Shown piece by piece: positions 21,869 through 31,727 of a DNA stretch of 64,000 bases. Under the pieces are notes generated by a model. That model saw only the letters and a program-made list of their open reading frames with translations, did no database searches and was not told the DNA's origin. Position 1 is the stretch's first letter; each line of letters begins with the position of its first letter. Source of the stretch: Buxus sempervirens (lineage: Eukaryota; Streptophyta; Magnoliopsida; Buxales; Buxaceae); the NCBI GenBank assembly GCA_947561395.2, contig OX387193.1, forward strand, positions 1,054,001-1,118,000. The letters run 5' to 3'. The translations under genes and the position numbers were made by a program.

Positions 21869-23968
21869 TGCAAAGATATGGCTGAAAGCCAACTAGGCGT
21901 AGCTAGTGGCGAGGGCTCCTCTTCTGCAAGGAAGGCAAGGGCCCCTATTCGATGCCTATCACTCCATAAGCAAACAAGGTCTAGAGAAAAGGTTCACATA
22001 GATATTGATGAGCACAAGCAGCCTATCGGGGCCCAATGTCTCTAAATTAGCAAATTTTTGTGGAACATTGACTCGAGATGGCCATGTTATACGTGTTGAT
22101 CGCTTCTCCTGGAAAAAGGTTTCACCAAAATCAAAGGACCAAGCGTGGCAATAAGTTCAGGTAAATTATAGATAGTCATTTCAATTAAATATCTCTTTAA
22201 TTTATTTCATAGCAGCGCTTATTGGTTGTGACTTGGGAAATTGATTTGGTGTGTAATGTAAGAAAAGTTTGACCTGGACGAGCGGCTAAAAGAGTTTGTA
22301 TTGGAGTCGCTGAATAAGAAATGGAAAGACTACAAATCAGACTTAAAGGTCAAGTATTATGATCCATAAACGACGAATGAGGACAGATTTCATAATTGTC
22401 CTCCTGGGGTGCTTCCAGAGCATTGGGAACCACTTGTATATTACTGGAACGATGAAGCAACACAAGTAAAAAGATGTTCACTTTGCTTCTACATATGCTA
22501 TTTGGTTATTATATTTGAAACGACTTCTAACATTTTTGTATGTACTTGGTATGATGTAGCAACTATGTACAATGAATAAATAAAATCGTGCCCACCAAAC
22601 GCTCACACACACGGCTGGCACAAGGAGCTTTTCTAGAGTGAGACATGAAAAGGTATGAAACTTTGATAATTTTGAGTTGAGTTGTATAATGCAATGTGGC
22701 CTATATTTTGTCGAATGATTTAATAATATTCTCGTGATCAAAAGTCCTCGTTTCGACGTTAATTTAGCGAAAACTCATGTCCTTCATTCCAAAATCCAAC
22801 ATTTTTATCGAAGTTGGAATCCACCACTTCCAGCAACTCAAAATAACCCAAATAACACTTACACAATCGACCAAATCCAAGAAAAACCATCGGTGGAGAA
22901 TTTGGGAACGAAAACCAAGTTTAGGGAAAATTCACGTCCTTCGTTCCAAAATCCAACCTTTTTATTGAAGTTGGATTCCACCGCTTCCAGCAGCTCAAAA
23001 TAACTCAAATACATCTTACACAATCTACCGAATCCAAGAAAAACCGTCGGTGGAGAATTTGGAAACGAAAACCAAGTTTATGTACACCCGTAAATGTAAT
23101 TTAAGATTTATGTGCTAATTTTATCCTTTGAATAAACAGGTCAATTGTTTGTCTCATGTTAGTACACGGGTATATTATCTAGTTCATAGTCTCTGTTATC
23201 TGCTTTACATGTGCTTATTCTTTATTGTTCTAATATTACTTTCTTTCAAATAAAGTTATATTGTTTTTCTGTTTTTATGGTTGTTACTGATTTTATCTTT
23301 TTTCTCATTTTTCTCTCCAAATTCATGTGCCACATAGCTATTGGCTGGCCGAGCAAAGACTTTTATTGAAACACATATTCAAAAGGATGGCACCCCAGTA
23401 AGCGATGATGCAACTGATAAGATTGTAAGTTGGATGTAATTAAGAATTAACCTTTATTTTGAATTTCATAAAATTCATGTTGTTCTTATGGTTCCTAAAT
23501 ACTTTTCTTTATTTCAGGAACAAATGAGAAATATTATGGTCGGATGCACACAAGATGGTACAGCAAGTGATGATGTCTACACTCAGGTCATGGGACCTGA
23601 CAGCCATGGGCGAGTTAAATGCTGTGGGATGGGGTTGACTCCAAGCAGAATGCGGTGCCCAACCTCCAGCCGGTTTGGTAGACATGCACGAATTTAATCG
23701 AATGAAAGAACAGCTAGATGAGGAGAAGCGCCTACGAGAGATGCAACATGAGCAGCATACTAGAGAGATGGCGGAGCTTCAACACTTAGTCCTATCAATT
23801 ACAAGACAGGTATTTTGCATCCAATAATAGAAATAGTAGAACAAATTATTGATTATATTTTAAATATGTATATTTAATTAAACAATCCTCATCATCATGC
23901 TTCTCAGGGTGGACAATCATCTGGGCAATCATCTGAACCTGGGAGTCCTTCAAATCTCGTCGAGATGT
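21869..23968 (+). pseudogene. decayed Transposase_24 (Ptta/En/Spm) gene of the CACTA
   Basis: Successive exon-like pieces follow the order of plant Transposase_24 proteins: a serine-rich start (MAESQLGVASGEGSSSARK), GTLTRDGHVIRV..FSWKK, DERLKEFVLESLNKKWKDYK, PPGVLPEHWEPLVYYWNDEA, a THTAGTRSFSRVRHEK piece, FIETHIQKDGTPVSDDA, YTQVMGPDSHGRVKCCGMGL, then a charged coiled coil and an end at SNLVEM. In-frame stops interrupt it near 22369 and 22578, and a 157-bp tandem duplication splits the middle. In CACTA elements this is the accessory DNA-binding protein, not the catalytic one. Exon borders are only approximate. Confidence 0.75.
22769..23082. repeat. two tandem copies of a 157-bp unit
   Basis: The segment starting GAAAACTCATGTCCTTCATT (22769) recurs at 22926 as GAAAATTCACGTCCTTCGTT and both copies run through ATCCAAGAAAAACC-TCGGTG. 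The copies are about 85-90 percent alike by eye. The duplication lies within the decayed transposase gene. Confidence 0.75.
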
Positions 23969-24841
23969 AATGTTTAAGGTTTGTATCATATTATACAAGA
24001 TTTTTACTTACTTATTTTTCTTTTTTAGATATAGTATATATGTCAACATATCCTATATCTACTAATGATTTGTTTTTTTTTCATGTAGGAAGGCCAGGCG
24101 AAATAGTTACTTGCATTGTGGATGCTATGCATTAAGACATTTTGATACTCTAGATGGATTTAATTGTTTACATTTCAGCTTCATTTATTGGTTATTATTT
24201 TTTTTGTATTGATTTTATTGTTAATATTGTGCTTGTAGAGGTAGAAGGGTTATTTTAGATATGAGTTACTTAGTTTTTGTATTATTTGTTATATGGTGCT
24301 TGTAATAGGTAGAAAACTTATATTAGATTCGAATTACTTAGTTTTTGTAATATTTGTCACAGGTACTTTTTAACAGATTCGAAATACATAAAAACTAATA
24401 CTGGTTTCGTTTATGCAAGTAAGAGCATTAGCGGCAGTAACGCTAATTAGAAACAGTGGCGGTAAACTACCGCCGTTGTTAGATCCAAGCCAAAGCCCAA
24501 CAAACTTATGAGCGGCGGTATGCAGGTAAGAGTATTAGCGGTGGTAACGCTAATTCTGCTGCTAATTAGCAACAGCGGTGGTAGTTTACTGCCGCTATTA
24601 GATCCAAGGTAAAGCCCAATAAACTTATGAGCGGCGGTATAAAGCCCAATAAATTACTGCCGCTAATAAGAGCACGTTAACATTATTAGCGGCGGGAATC
24701 TACCGCCGCTAATTGTTCATAAAGTCCAGCAGTAATTAACCACCACTCCTTAAGGTCATTAATGGCGGAAAGTTACCGCTGGTAATTATGCGTAATATCC
24801 GGCGGTAAGTTACAGCCGCTCATTCCATTTATGTAGTGGTA

Positions 24842-25410
24842 ACATGTGCAATACATCACGTATGAACCTAAACCTATATATATATATAAAAGATAATTAC
24901 ATTACATGGGTGGCTAGTTATCAGGGGCATGGGAGTCATTAAAATATTTAAAAAGCATATTCTTAGGATATAATTACGAAGCTAATCTTCAAAAGATTTG
25001 TTTTGACTAACTAAAAAGGCACGTGCACTCTCGTTGAATTGTAAATTTTTACAGGATGAGCACAGAAGTTTTTACTCGATAAAATATGAGTATTAGAGTG
25101 GATAATTTACTATTGAATATACTATAGGAGTCCTTTTAAGATTTTTGTTTTGACTAACTAAAAAGTCGGTTAAATTCTTAGAATATTCCTATCAGGGGTT
25201 GGAATTGGGGTAACAATTGGAATTGGATTCTCAATTCCAATTCTTTTGATTGGTTAAATATTTGGAATTTGGAATTTGGAATTGGAATTAAGGCCCAATT
25301 CCATAGAATTAGCTTATAGGCTATTTTTGAAGTTACCTAATTCCCTACTAAATCGAGAAAAATTGGAGATACGAAGTAAAGAATTAGAAGCATGATATAT
25401 GCCCGACAAA
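24842..25410. other. spacer with GGAATTGGAATT-rich DNA
   Basis: AT-rich spacer. About 25196-25320 is packed with GGAATTGG/CCAATTCC words. Similar words at 26220-26372 in opposite orientation suggest one degenerate inverted-repeat element enclosing the hAT-like copy, but I cannot define its ends. Confidence 0.3.
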
Positions 25411-25845
25411 TAGAGCTAGCAAAATGAGACCCGACCCAACATGAGTTAAACGGGTTTGGGTTTACCTGTTTATTGATTTGGTTGGGGTTTCCCCAACCTG
25501 CTAGTAATCAGGTCAACCCGATTATGACCCGGCAACCTGAAGAGTAACCCAATTTTTTAAAAAAATCAACAAAAGTGTCCTATCCCGATCCGATTGACCC
25601 CCAACCCGACCCAAACACGGTACAACATGATCCAATTAACCCCCAACCCTATTTTAATCATATTTTTTGAAAAATAAAAAATTATAATAAACGGGTTGGC
25701 GGATTGAACCCGTTTATTAGTAGGTTGGGTTCGGTTGGGGGGTTTTCCAACCCGCCTTAATTTAGTTTAACCCGAACCCGAACCCAACCCAATTAACCCC
25801 CAACCCGATTATGACCCGACCCAAACCGACCCTTTGCCAGCTCTA
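25411..25845. mobile_element. hAT-like non-autonomous element, second family copy
   Basis: The ends TAGAGCTAGCAAA and TTTGCCAGCTCTA are inverted repeats matching those at 17122-17545. The flanks CCGACAAA (25403-25410) and TCGATAAA (25846-25853) agree at 6 of 8 positions, an aged 8-bp duplication. The body carries the same GGGTTGGGG / TTGACCC words and no gene. Confidence 0.7.
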
Positions 25846-25962
25846 TCGATAAAGAAACTACCAAATCTCATTATCCTCTTCCTCGCTAGTGTTGCAAAGT
25901 TACCAAATCTCGTTCTCCTCTTCCTCGCTGGTGTTGCAAGGACTAGTGCGTATCTTCTCCCT

Positions 25963-25966
<4 letters not shown>

Positions 25967-26001
<35 letters not shown>
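25967..26001. repeat. (CT)n microsatellite
   Basis: About 17 CT units. The region 26002-26671 has no gene; it includes GGAATTGG-type words and the probable 3' end of the SAUR transcript. Confidence 0.85.
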
Positions 26002-26004
<3 letters not shown>

Positions 26005-26671
26005 TCCTCTCTCTCCTTCTATATTTCTTTCTCTTCTGTTTCCACTTGCTTTAACCTATCGAGTTGATCATAATCGTCTGGTCTTATATGGAGGGCCTGA
26101 TTAAGACAAAAATATTATTAAAACCCAGTAGTGTTGTTTTGGTTTTGGTTGCAGAGAATGAATTATTGGAATTCATATGTCATGATAATCAGTCATTTGT
26201 GTTATTATTAACATGGGAATGATACAAATCAATTCTTCATAAGTTCATCCAATCAGTGGAATTGGATTTTAAATCAATTCTTCATGGAATTGTAATTCCA
26301 AATTTCAATTCTCTTGCCATCCAATCACAATAATTTCAATTCTGCCCAATTCCAATTCATTGAACCAATCGGGGGCTAAGGGTTACTTTTTTTTGGTGGA
26401 AATTCCCGAAGGGTCACTGATAGATAGATATTACAGGCGAATTTGTTAATGCATTCAAAACAAGTGCGCGCATGATACTTTTCCGGTCTACTACATGAAT
26501 ATTTTGAAAAAGAAATAGCAAATCATCAAATTTGTAACACCTAGCAACAATAGAGCTCTTCAAACGAGTACATGAATATTTTGGAAAGACAATTAAAAGG
26601 GATAAAAGTAATTGTAACAAGAAAAATTTCGTATTTACAGAATCATCATACTATGTATTAATCCACCATCT

Positions 26672-26986
26672 TCAAGCACTGAAACATCCGTGGTGGTGGT
26701 GGTTGTGGTGGGGGTTTGACTTTTCCTTCTCGATCATATCTTGAACGTGCTGAAACTCCTCTACATGACAGGGGATGGTTATGGTGCCCTTCTGATCGAA
26801 TCCATACTCCTCTTCAGCTTCCTTGAGCAATTGTTTAAAAAGTGGGTGATTGAAATACATGACAGGGATTACGAATCTCCGCCGCTCTTCACCTTCACCG
26901 ACCATGACTGCAACAAATCCCTTGGGTATATCGCTTACCTCCTTCTTCCCATGATGATGATGGAGATGTTTACCTCCGCTAGCCAT
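26672..26986 (-). CDS. SAUR auxin-responsive protein
   Basis: Intronless gene for a 104-residue SAUR (small auxin-up RNA) protein. The conserved core runs IPKGFVAVMVGEGEERRRFV, then VMYFNHPLFKQLLKEAEEEY and GFDQKGTITIPCHVEEFQ, i.e. the complete family domain at about residues 18-82. Unusual His-rich stretches lie at both ends (KHLHHHHGKK and NPHHNHHHHGC). It looks closest to the SAUR30/31/32 group. SAURs commonly inhibit PP2C-D phosphatases and so activate plasma-membrane H+-ATPase; that role is family knowledge. The start is the only ATG before the domain; a longer frame would need a non-ATG start. Confidence 0.92.
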   Translation of the reverse strand: MASGGKHLHHHHGKKEVSDIPKGFVAVMVGEGEERRRFVIPVMYFNHPLFKQLLKEAEEEYGFDQKGTITIPCHVEEFQHVQDMIEKEKSNPHHNHHHHGCFSA

Positions 26987-27212
26987 CGATCCCAACAACA
27001 ACAGGAAACAATACCCTGCTTTTGACCGTTAAAACTCACAAGAAAGCAACAGAAAAAGGCCAAGGATCAGAACCTGAGAACGAAATAACTAGACTGAAAA
27101 GGGTTAGAGAAGAGTCTCTTAAAGCCTTCGGAACGTTGGTCATATCGAAAGAGCCTTAGAAAGAGATTGGAGATGTTCTGAACAAGGAAGAAAGCCATTT
27201 GAGTACCCTGGC

Positions 27213-27220
27213 TTTATATA
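27213..27220 (-). promoter_or_regulatory. TATA box of the SAUR gene
   Basis: TATATAAA on the minus strand, 227 bp upstream of the SAUR start codon and the only good TATA box in the interval. Confidence 0.6.
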
Positions 27221-27619
27221 GCCTAGATAGGCGTGTGGCATGCGTTTCTTGCTTCATACGCTAATTAGTTCTAGAAAATTTGCGTTTCAACTTGTTTTAA
27301 TTCATTAATTGACTTGTTTCAGGTAACAACTGGTTCCAGTATATCAGGCAATTTCCATGTGATAGATGGCTTTAATTCTATACCCGCAAAGGCGTTGAAG
27401 GTTTCGTTCGCAACAGACAGGGTCAAAGCCTTTCAGGCATTATAATGCAAATGAAATACTCCCACGTGTGCTTGACAACGTAAGATGATGACATGCTATA
27501 GTACGCGGGGGTGGGGGTGTTTCTGTCACGGAGCCTAACGCGTTTATGTTTGACGGCACCAAACTGGATTACGCTGGCTGTTTACGTCCACATTCCACAA
27601 CAACAAACCTCAAACACCC

Positions 27620-27674
27620 GATTGAAGTAGTTGAGTGTTACCAAAAAAAAAAAAGGATTGAAGTAGTTGAGTGT
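27620..27674. repeat. 19-bp duplication around TACC-A12-G
   Basis: GATTGAAGTAGTTGAGTGT occurs at 27620-27638 and again at 27656-27674. The 17 bases between are TACC, twelve A and G. This is the signature of a poly-A retroposon insertion reduced to its last few bases. Confidence 0.75.
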
Positions 27675-28853
27675 GAATCAATAATACTCTCCTTTCAGCG
27701 TTGTGAATAAAATAAAAAATATATATATGTCAATTAAACAGAGTACACGCAAACCTTCCATTGCCGGAGGAATTTTGGGCTGTCAAGTATGACGCCAGTC
27801 TCATGCTAATGTCACGTCATACAAGTTGAGTTCATATATGTGTTAGGTGAGGAATGAAATGGTCCATCGCCTTTCCCTGAAATGCACACTGTTATTTCAT
27901 TTAAATGTTTTCAAACTGGGCTCATATGACAAAACACTGGCTGTGAGATCCTGTCATATAGAGTATCTCACGAGACCATGTTAAGGAAAGGTGTCAGACG
28001 ATTTATTCCGTTAGATGAATATAAAAGCACCTAGAACTAACTAGCGACTCCTACAAGTGAGAGGATGTCAAGCTTTTAATGACATCAACGTCACCATCAT
28101 CATCATCATTATCATTTTAATCTCTATAAACATGGCTTAACAGAAATCCTGTTTGCTTCTATTATCCATGCTATCAAGAGCTGTGGATGAAGTTATGAAT
28201 GTCCCAAGGCATGCAACGCATCTCTTGCGCTTACCAAAAAGGAATAAAAAAAATTAAAAGATGATATAATAAGCTTTAAAAACTAATGCATATGGCTTGG
28301 AATATAGTAAAAAAATTTCATCTTGAGAATATACATAAGGGAGGCGTGTTTAAGCTACAAGTGGGCTTTCTTGTTGTTAGGGTTTTTAAATGGCCTGGCA
28401 TGGCATGTTGGATGGGCGCTTCTTGTGGAGCCTCTATCTACACTTTTATTTGGAGCCTCAATAGGATTCTGCGTGAATAGTATAATTGTGAATTTTTAAT
28501 TAGAATCATGACATGAAATGCTCCAAATAAGGGTTTAGCATAGGCTCACAGGATGTGAACCGCAATTTAGCCTCATTTACGTACGTTGAAAATTTCCATT
28601 TCTTCTCCTTTTAGCACGATGTTTGAGAAACTAATCTCAGGTTCCTCACTTAAATGGAGAGGCAAAAAAAACAAGGAAAACAAACCCCCTAACAAATAGA
28701 AAAGTAGAAAAAATAAGAAGAATGTCAACCATAACACCGAACGTATATGACAAAGTAAATATGTGAAGGAGAATAAAAAAGAAGACCAAAATAATGCCCC
28801 TTCGATCCAAAAGGCCTAAGCCCGTCCGATTCAACGTTGTGCTGGTCTTGTTT
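27675..28853. other. intergenic spacer
   Basis: AT-rich, with CATCAT repeats near 28092-28110. The last 200 bases may be 3' UTR of the minus-strand membrane-protein gene. No further gene is supported. Confidence 0.35.
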
Positions 28854-29786
28854 CTATTCTAGACCAACTATCACACCCTTCTCCCCCAGTCCCGAGCGCC
28901 ACCGGCAACTATCCCCTCCGATGGCCAACGCATCGGCAATTGGTCTGATGACCAGAATGCCCTGTCCCACGGCAGAGCACGATACTACGCAGGTAAACAC
29001 AAGGAGTGACATTACTTGGAAGTTCGCATCGTTCGGCTCCCACAACACGGACATGCCCAGGAACAGAATCTGCATTGGTATCGAGATGAGAACCGCCAAG
29101 GCAAGAGCGTAGATTCGAACTCTCAACCCCTTATTAATCACTAGTGTCACCACTTGCCAACACGATAGTAAGAAACACAACACGTAAGCGATCCCGAAAG
29201 CGCTGAAGACCATCGTACTTGACAATGGATATGTGCACAGCACCGAATCGTCGTCGCCGTAGGCATGGCTTTTCAGGATTAGGGAGCTCCTGTAGAAAAA
29301 TTCGGGCAAGCGATCCTCTTCTGGAGAAAAGAACACGAAGAAAAGCTGCAAAGCGAGAATGGGAAGACAGGTAGTGAGGACAATGGCGATAGCCCAAGTA
29401 TCTTTAGGGTTTCTTTTCCTGAGGGAGACGTTAACGAGGAAGAGAAGGGTTACGAGGAACCCCGGCTCCATGAAACCGAGGGACAAGACGATGTGGATCT
29501 TGCATATGATGGAGTGTTGGGTAAGGGTCAGACGAGGAAGGAAAGGGAAGAGGGAAGGAAGGCGGAGGAGTTCGTTGAGTGCCCAGAGGGAGATGAGCGA
29601 AACGAGGAGGATCCGGACGGTCCAAAGAGAATTGAAGTCTTTGAGATGGTGGGATTTCCGGGTCTTGAAGCGAAAGTGGAGGGTGAAGGTGATGGAGAAG
29701 AGGGAGAAAAGGAGGATGGCAGAGATGAAGAGAAGCGTGATGAGATCGGTGGTCGAGTCGAGTAAGGGAGATGGAGGGATGACCAT
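28854..29786 (-). CDS. plant-specific multi-pass membrane protein
   Basis: Intronless gene for a 310-residue integral membrane protein with about seven hydrophobic segments (residues about 13-35, 55-75, 95-125, 130-155, 190-215, 225-247 and 260-285). Between the first two lies the basic FRFKTRKSHHLKDFNSLWTV. The arrangement SLWTVRILLVSLISLWALNE, then ICKIHIVLSLGFMEPGF, matches a family of uncharacterised Arabidopsis membrane proteins (the At1g10660/At5g62960 type, from memory). No catalytic motif is visible and I assign no function. The start at 29786 is the first in-frame ATG and is followed directly by the first hydrophobic segment. Purine-rich DNA on the plus strand makes long false reading frames opposite this gene. 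Confidence 0.8.
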   Translation of the reverse strand: MVIPPSPLLDSTTDLITLLFISAILLFSLFSITFTLHFRFKTRKSHHLKDFNSLWTVRILLVSLISLWALNELLRLPSLFPFLPRLTLTQHSIICKIHIVLSLGFMEPGFLVTLLFLVNVSLRKRNPKDTWAIAIVLTTCLPILALQLFFVFFSPEEDRLPEFFYRSSLILKSHAYGDDDSVLCTYPLSSTMVFSAFGIAYVLCFLLSCWQVVTLVINKGLRVRIYALALAVLISIPMQILFLGMSVLWEPNDANFQVMSLLVFTCVVSCSAVGQGILVIRPIADALAIGGDSCRWRSGLGEKGVIVGLE

Positions 29787-30476
29787 GGCCCGAACGGTGA
29801 CGATGGTGGTGATGATGATGACGATGACAGCTTGAGGATGACGATGAAGGAAGAAATGACGTTATTCTTCATTGATTGTCGATGATTTCTGATGAAGGTC
29901 GGGGCCAGCAAAATCTTTCTCTTGGTTGGGGGTTAGGGGTAATGCCCCCTCTCCCAACCGACGGGAAACCCAGGCTGGTGCACAGCTTCGATATCTTACA
30001 AATGTTCACGCTGTAGAGAGAAAGAAGAGTGCCATGGCAAGCAGTTTAGAGATGCGTCCTACCATTCAGGGATTGTACGGTTGTGACTTTACGAGGCATT
30101 TCCCTTGCATGCCCTGACTAGGACTTGGACTTGGACAAAGCAATCCCAAGATTTATGATTCCGTGGCATCTCTTGCAATACATGGGATTTCTGAATGAAA
30201 TCTTAAACCGATATATTCGGAGCTCCATTATGATATATGGAAATAATGGCCGGATGAGCACAAATTCGTGGAACATCGGGGGCACTGCACGACCAGCCAC
30301 AGATCCGGTTCTGGATAAATTTGTCTTCTTCTCCTCGTTTGTCCACGTACTTCAAAGGTCGATGCCATGTGCTCAATTTTTGTGGAACATAACCTCCAAT
30401 CTCCATTCAATTTAACCCGCCTACCTCTTCGTCTCAGTTCTTTTCAACGGGCCAGGCTTATCCGGAATGTAGACTG
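29787..30476. other. 5' flank of the membrane-protein gene
   Basis: Immediately upstream on the minus strand is an ATC/CAT-rich leader (29805-29850). The rest, to 30476, has no feature I can support. Confidence 0.35.
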
Positions 30477-30640
30477 TACAGCCTTTATATACATTTTTAT
30501 TTACAGCATTGAAGCAGCGCTGTTCAATGTGGGTCCTATACAAAAAAATAAAAAACTAAAAAAAAATGTATGATCAATAAGTGAACGGCATCCTATATTT
30601 GCATCTACAATGCAAATAACATTGTAGATAGAGGTTGCAA
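30477..30640. mobile_element. MITE, CAGCCTTTATCTACA family, copy 2
   Basis: Begins TACAGCCTTTATATACATTT and ends ATTGTAGATAGAGGTTGC, with the same body words as the copy at 5002-5154 (TTCAATGTGGGTCCTATACA, AAGTGAACGGCATC). The two are roughly 80 percent alike by eye. Confidence 0.65.
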
Positions 30641-31214
30641 AGTCCCTCGTCTGAGGCTTATCTAGCATGATCCGACATTCATACTAAAATTTATATGTAA
30701 GCTTGTCCTAGCTGTAAAAAATCAGTTTTAATACATATATATTGAAGAAGAGGAAATTATTTGAGAATGCGAATCACATTGGATTAAGAAAGAATTCCCC
30801 TATAAAATACTGCATTATGTTCAATGTACTATACAAACCTCCAAAAGCTATTCTATGTAGACTTTTTCGTTATATTAGATAAGGAGGAGACCAGGTCCAT
30901 TGTCTAGAAATAAAGGAAAATGAAAATGGCGCACAAGTTGCATCCAATGAAAATCGTCTACGCGAGCCAAACCCTTCGTCGATTTATGGTAATGTTAAAT
31001 GTACCAACCATTTCAATCCATCAATCAACCTTGACTTTAACAGAATCCGCATCTATTCTTAGTTTTTTAAGGATAAAAAATAGAAGGAATGAGAAAAGAA
31101 GGAAATCAACTTGTGATGGAGTCCGCTAACTCTCTACCAGATACATTCCAAGCGGCCAAATGGGTGTGCCAATGACAACCTTTGAAAATTAAATTGGCTA
31201 CCTAGTACACCATA
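30641..31214. other. intergenic spacer
   Basis: AT-rich sequence with no repeat or coding signal I can support. Confidence 0.3.
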
Positions 31215-31380
31215 TGGAATTCCGCGGAGTCAGCTGGAGTATATGTTGGAATATCTGCTGGTCCAATGGTGGATAAGGTGTACACATCAACATCATTCAC
31301 CAGACGAGTACATTCCCCCTCACCGTTGGACCATGTTCCAGCAAGAGTATCCAGCCGATTTCAAAGTCGAATTGCCTGGG
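31215..31380. mobile_element. foldback MITE upstream of the EBF-type gene
   Basis: The left arm GGAATTCCGCGGAGTCAGCTGG... and the right arm ...CCAGCCGATTTCAAAGTCGA are imperfect inverted copies. They continue through CTGGTCCAATGGTGGATAAG / CCCTCACCGTTGGACCATG to a short centre. It lies about 350 bp upstream of the EBF-type start codon, within the probable promoter. Confidence 0.5.
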
Positions 31381-31727
31381 CATGAAACGACGTTTCCCTA
31401 AAAGGTGACACTAATCGCCGAACCGAAAAGGAAAACAGAAGATGCCAAACTGTCATCTCAGATACGTTGAACACAAACATAGCAAGGGCAACAAGGTGAA
31501 TTGAATGAGCTATACCTTCAACACTTGAACGCGTGAAAGGAGAAACCTCCTTATCTTCTTCCCTGGCTCCTCTGCTTCTTTTAGTTTATGTCAACGTACG
31601 CCTTCCTGCTCTTGTTGCACTGCATTTTCCCTTCGGTATTATTCCGCCACTCTGGATCTCCCCATCTCAAACAAGGTCCTTCTTCTAGCTCCATTTTGCC
31701 TTCTCTTGACGGTTAACTGAAAAAAAA

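Larger units (their letters stand above)
16586..24838. mobile_element. CACTA (En/Spm-type) DNA transposon, 8,253 bp
   Basis: The left end is CACTACAAAAATGCAGGG and the right end ...CCATTTATGTAGTG, its inverted partner. GTA flanks both ends (16583-16585 and 24839-24841), the 3-bp duplication expected of CACTA elements. Both subterminal regions (about 16600-17010 and 24415-24838) are packed with inverted and direct copies of a word like TAGCGGCGGTAA / TTACCGCCGCTA, the usual transposase-binding array. The interior carries a decayed Transposase_24 gene, a nested hAT-like element and a LINE remnant. I find no TNP2/Transposase_21 catalytic gene, so the copy is probably non-autonomous. Confidence 0.9.

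Noticed and set aside
25196..26372. Large inverted-repeat element built of GGAATTGG words around the hAT-like copy
   Set aside because: The words are simple and AT-rich and the ends do not align well enough to set borders.
29359..29911. Long charged frames on the plus strand opposite the membrane-protein gene
   Set aside because: They are shadows of a hydrophobic coding strand (Glu/Lys/Arg-rich complement) and contain no domain.
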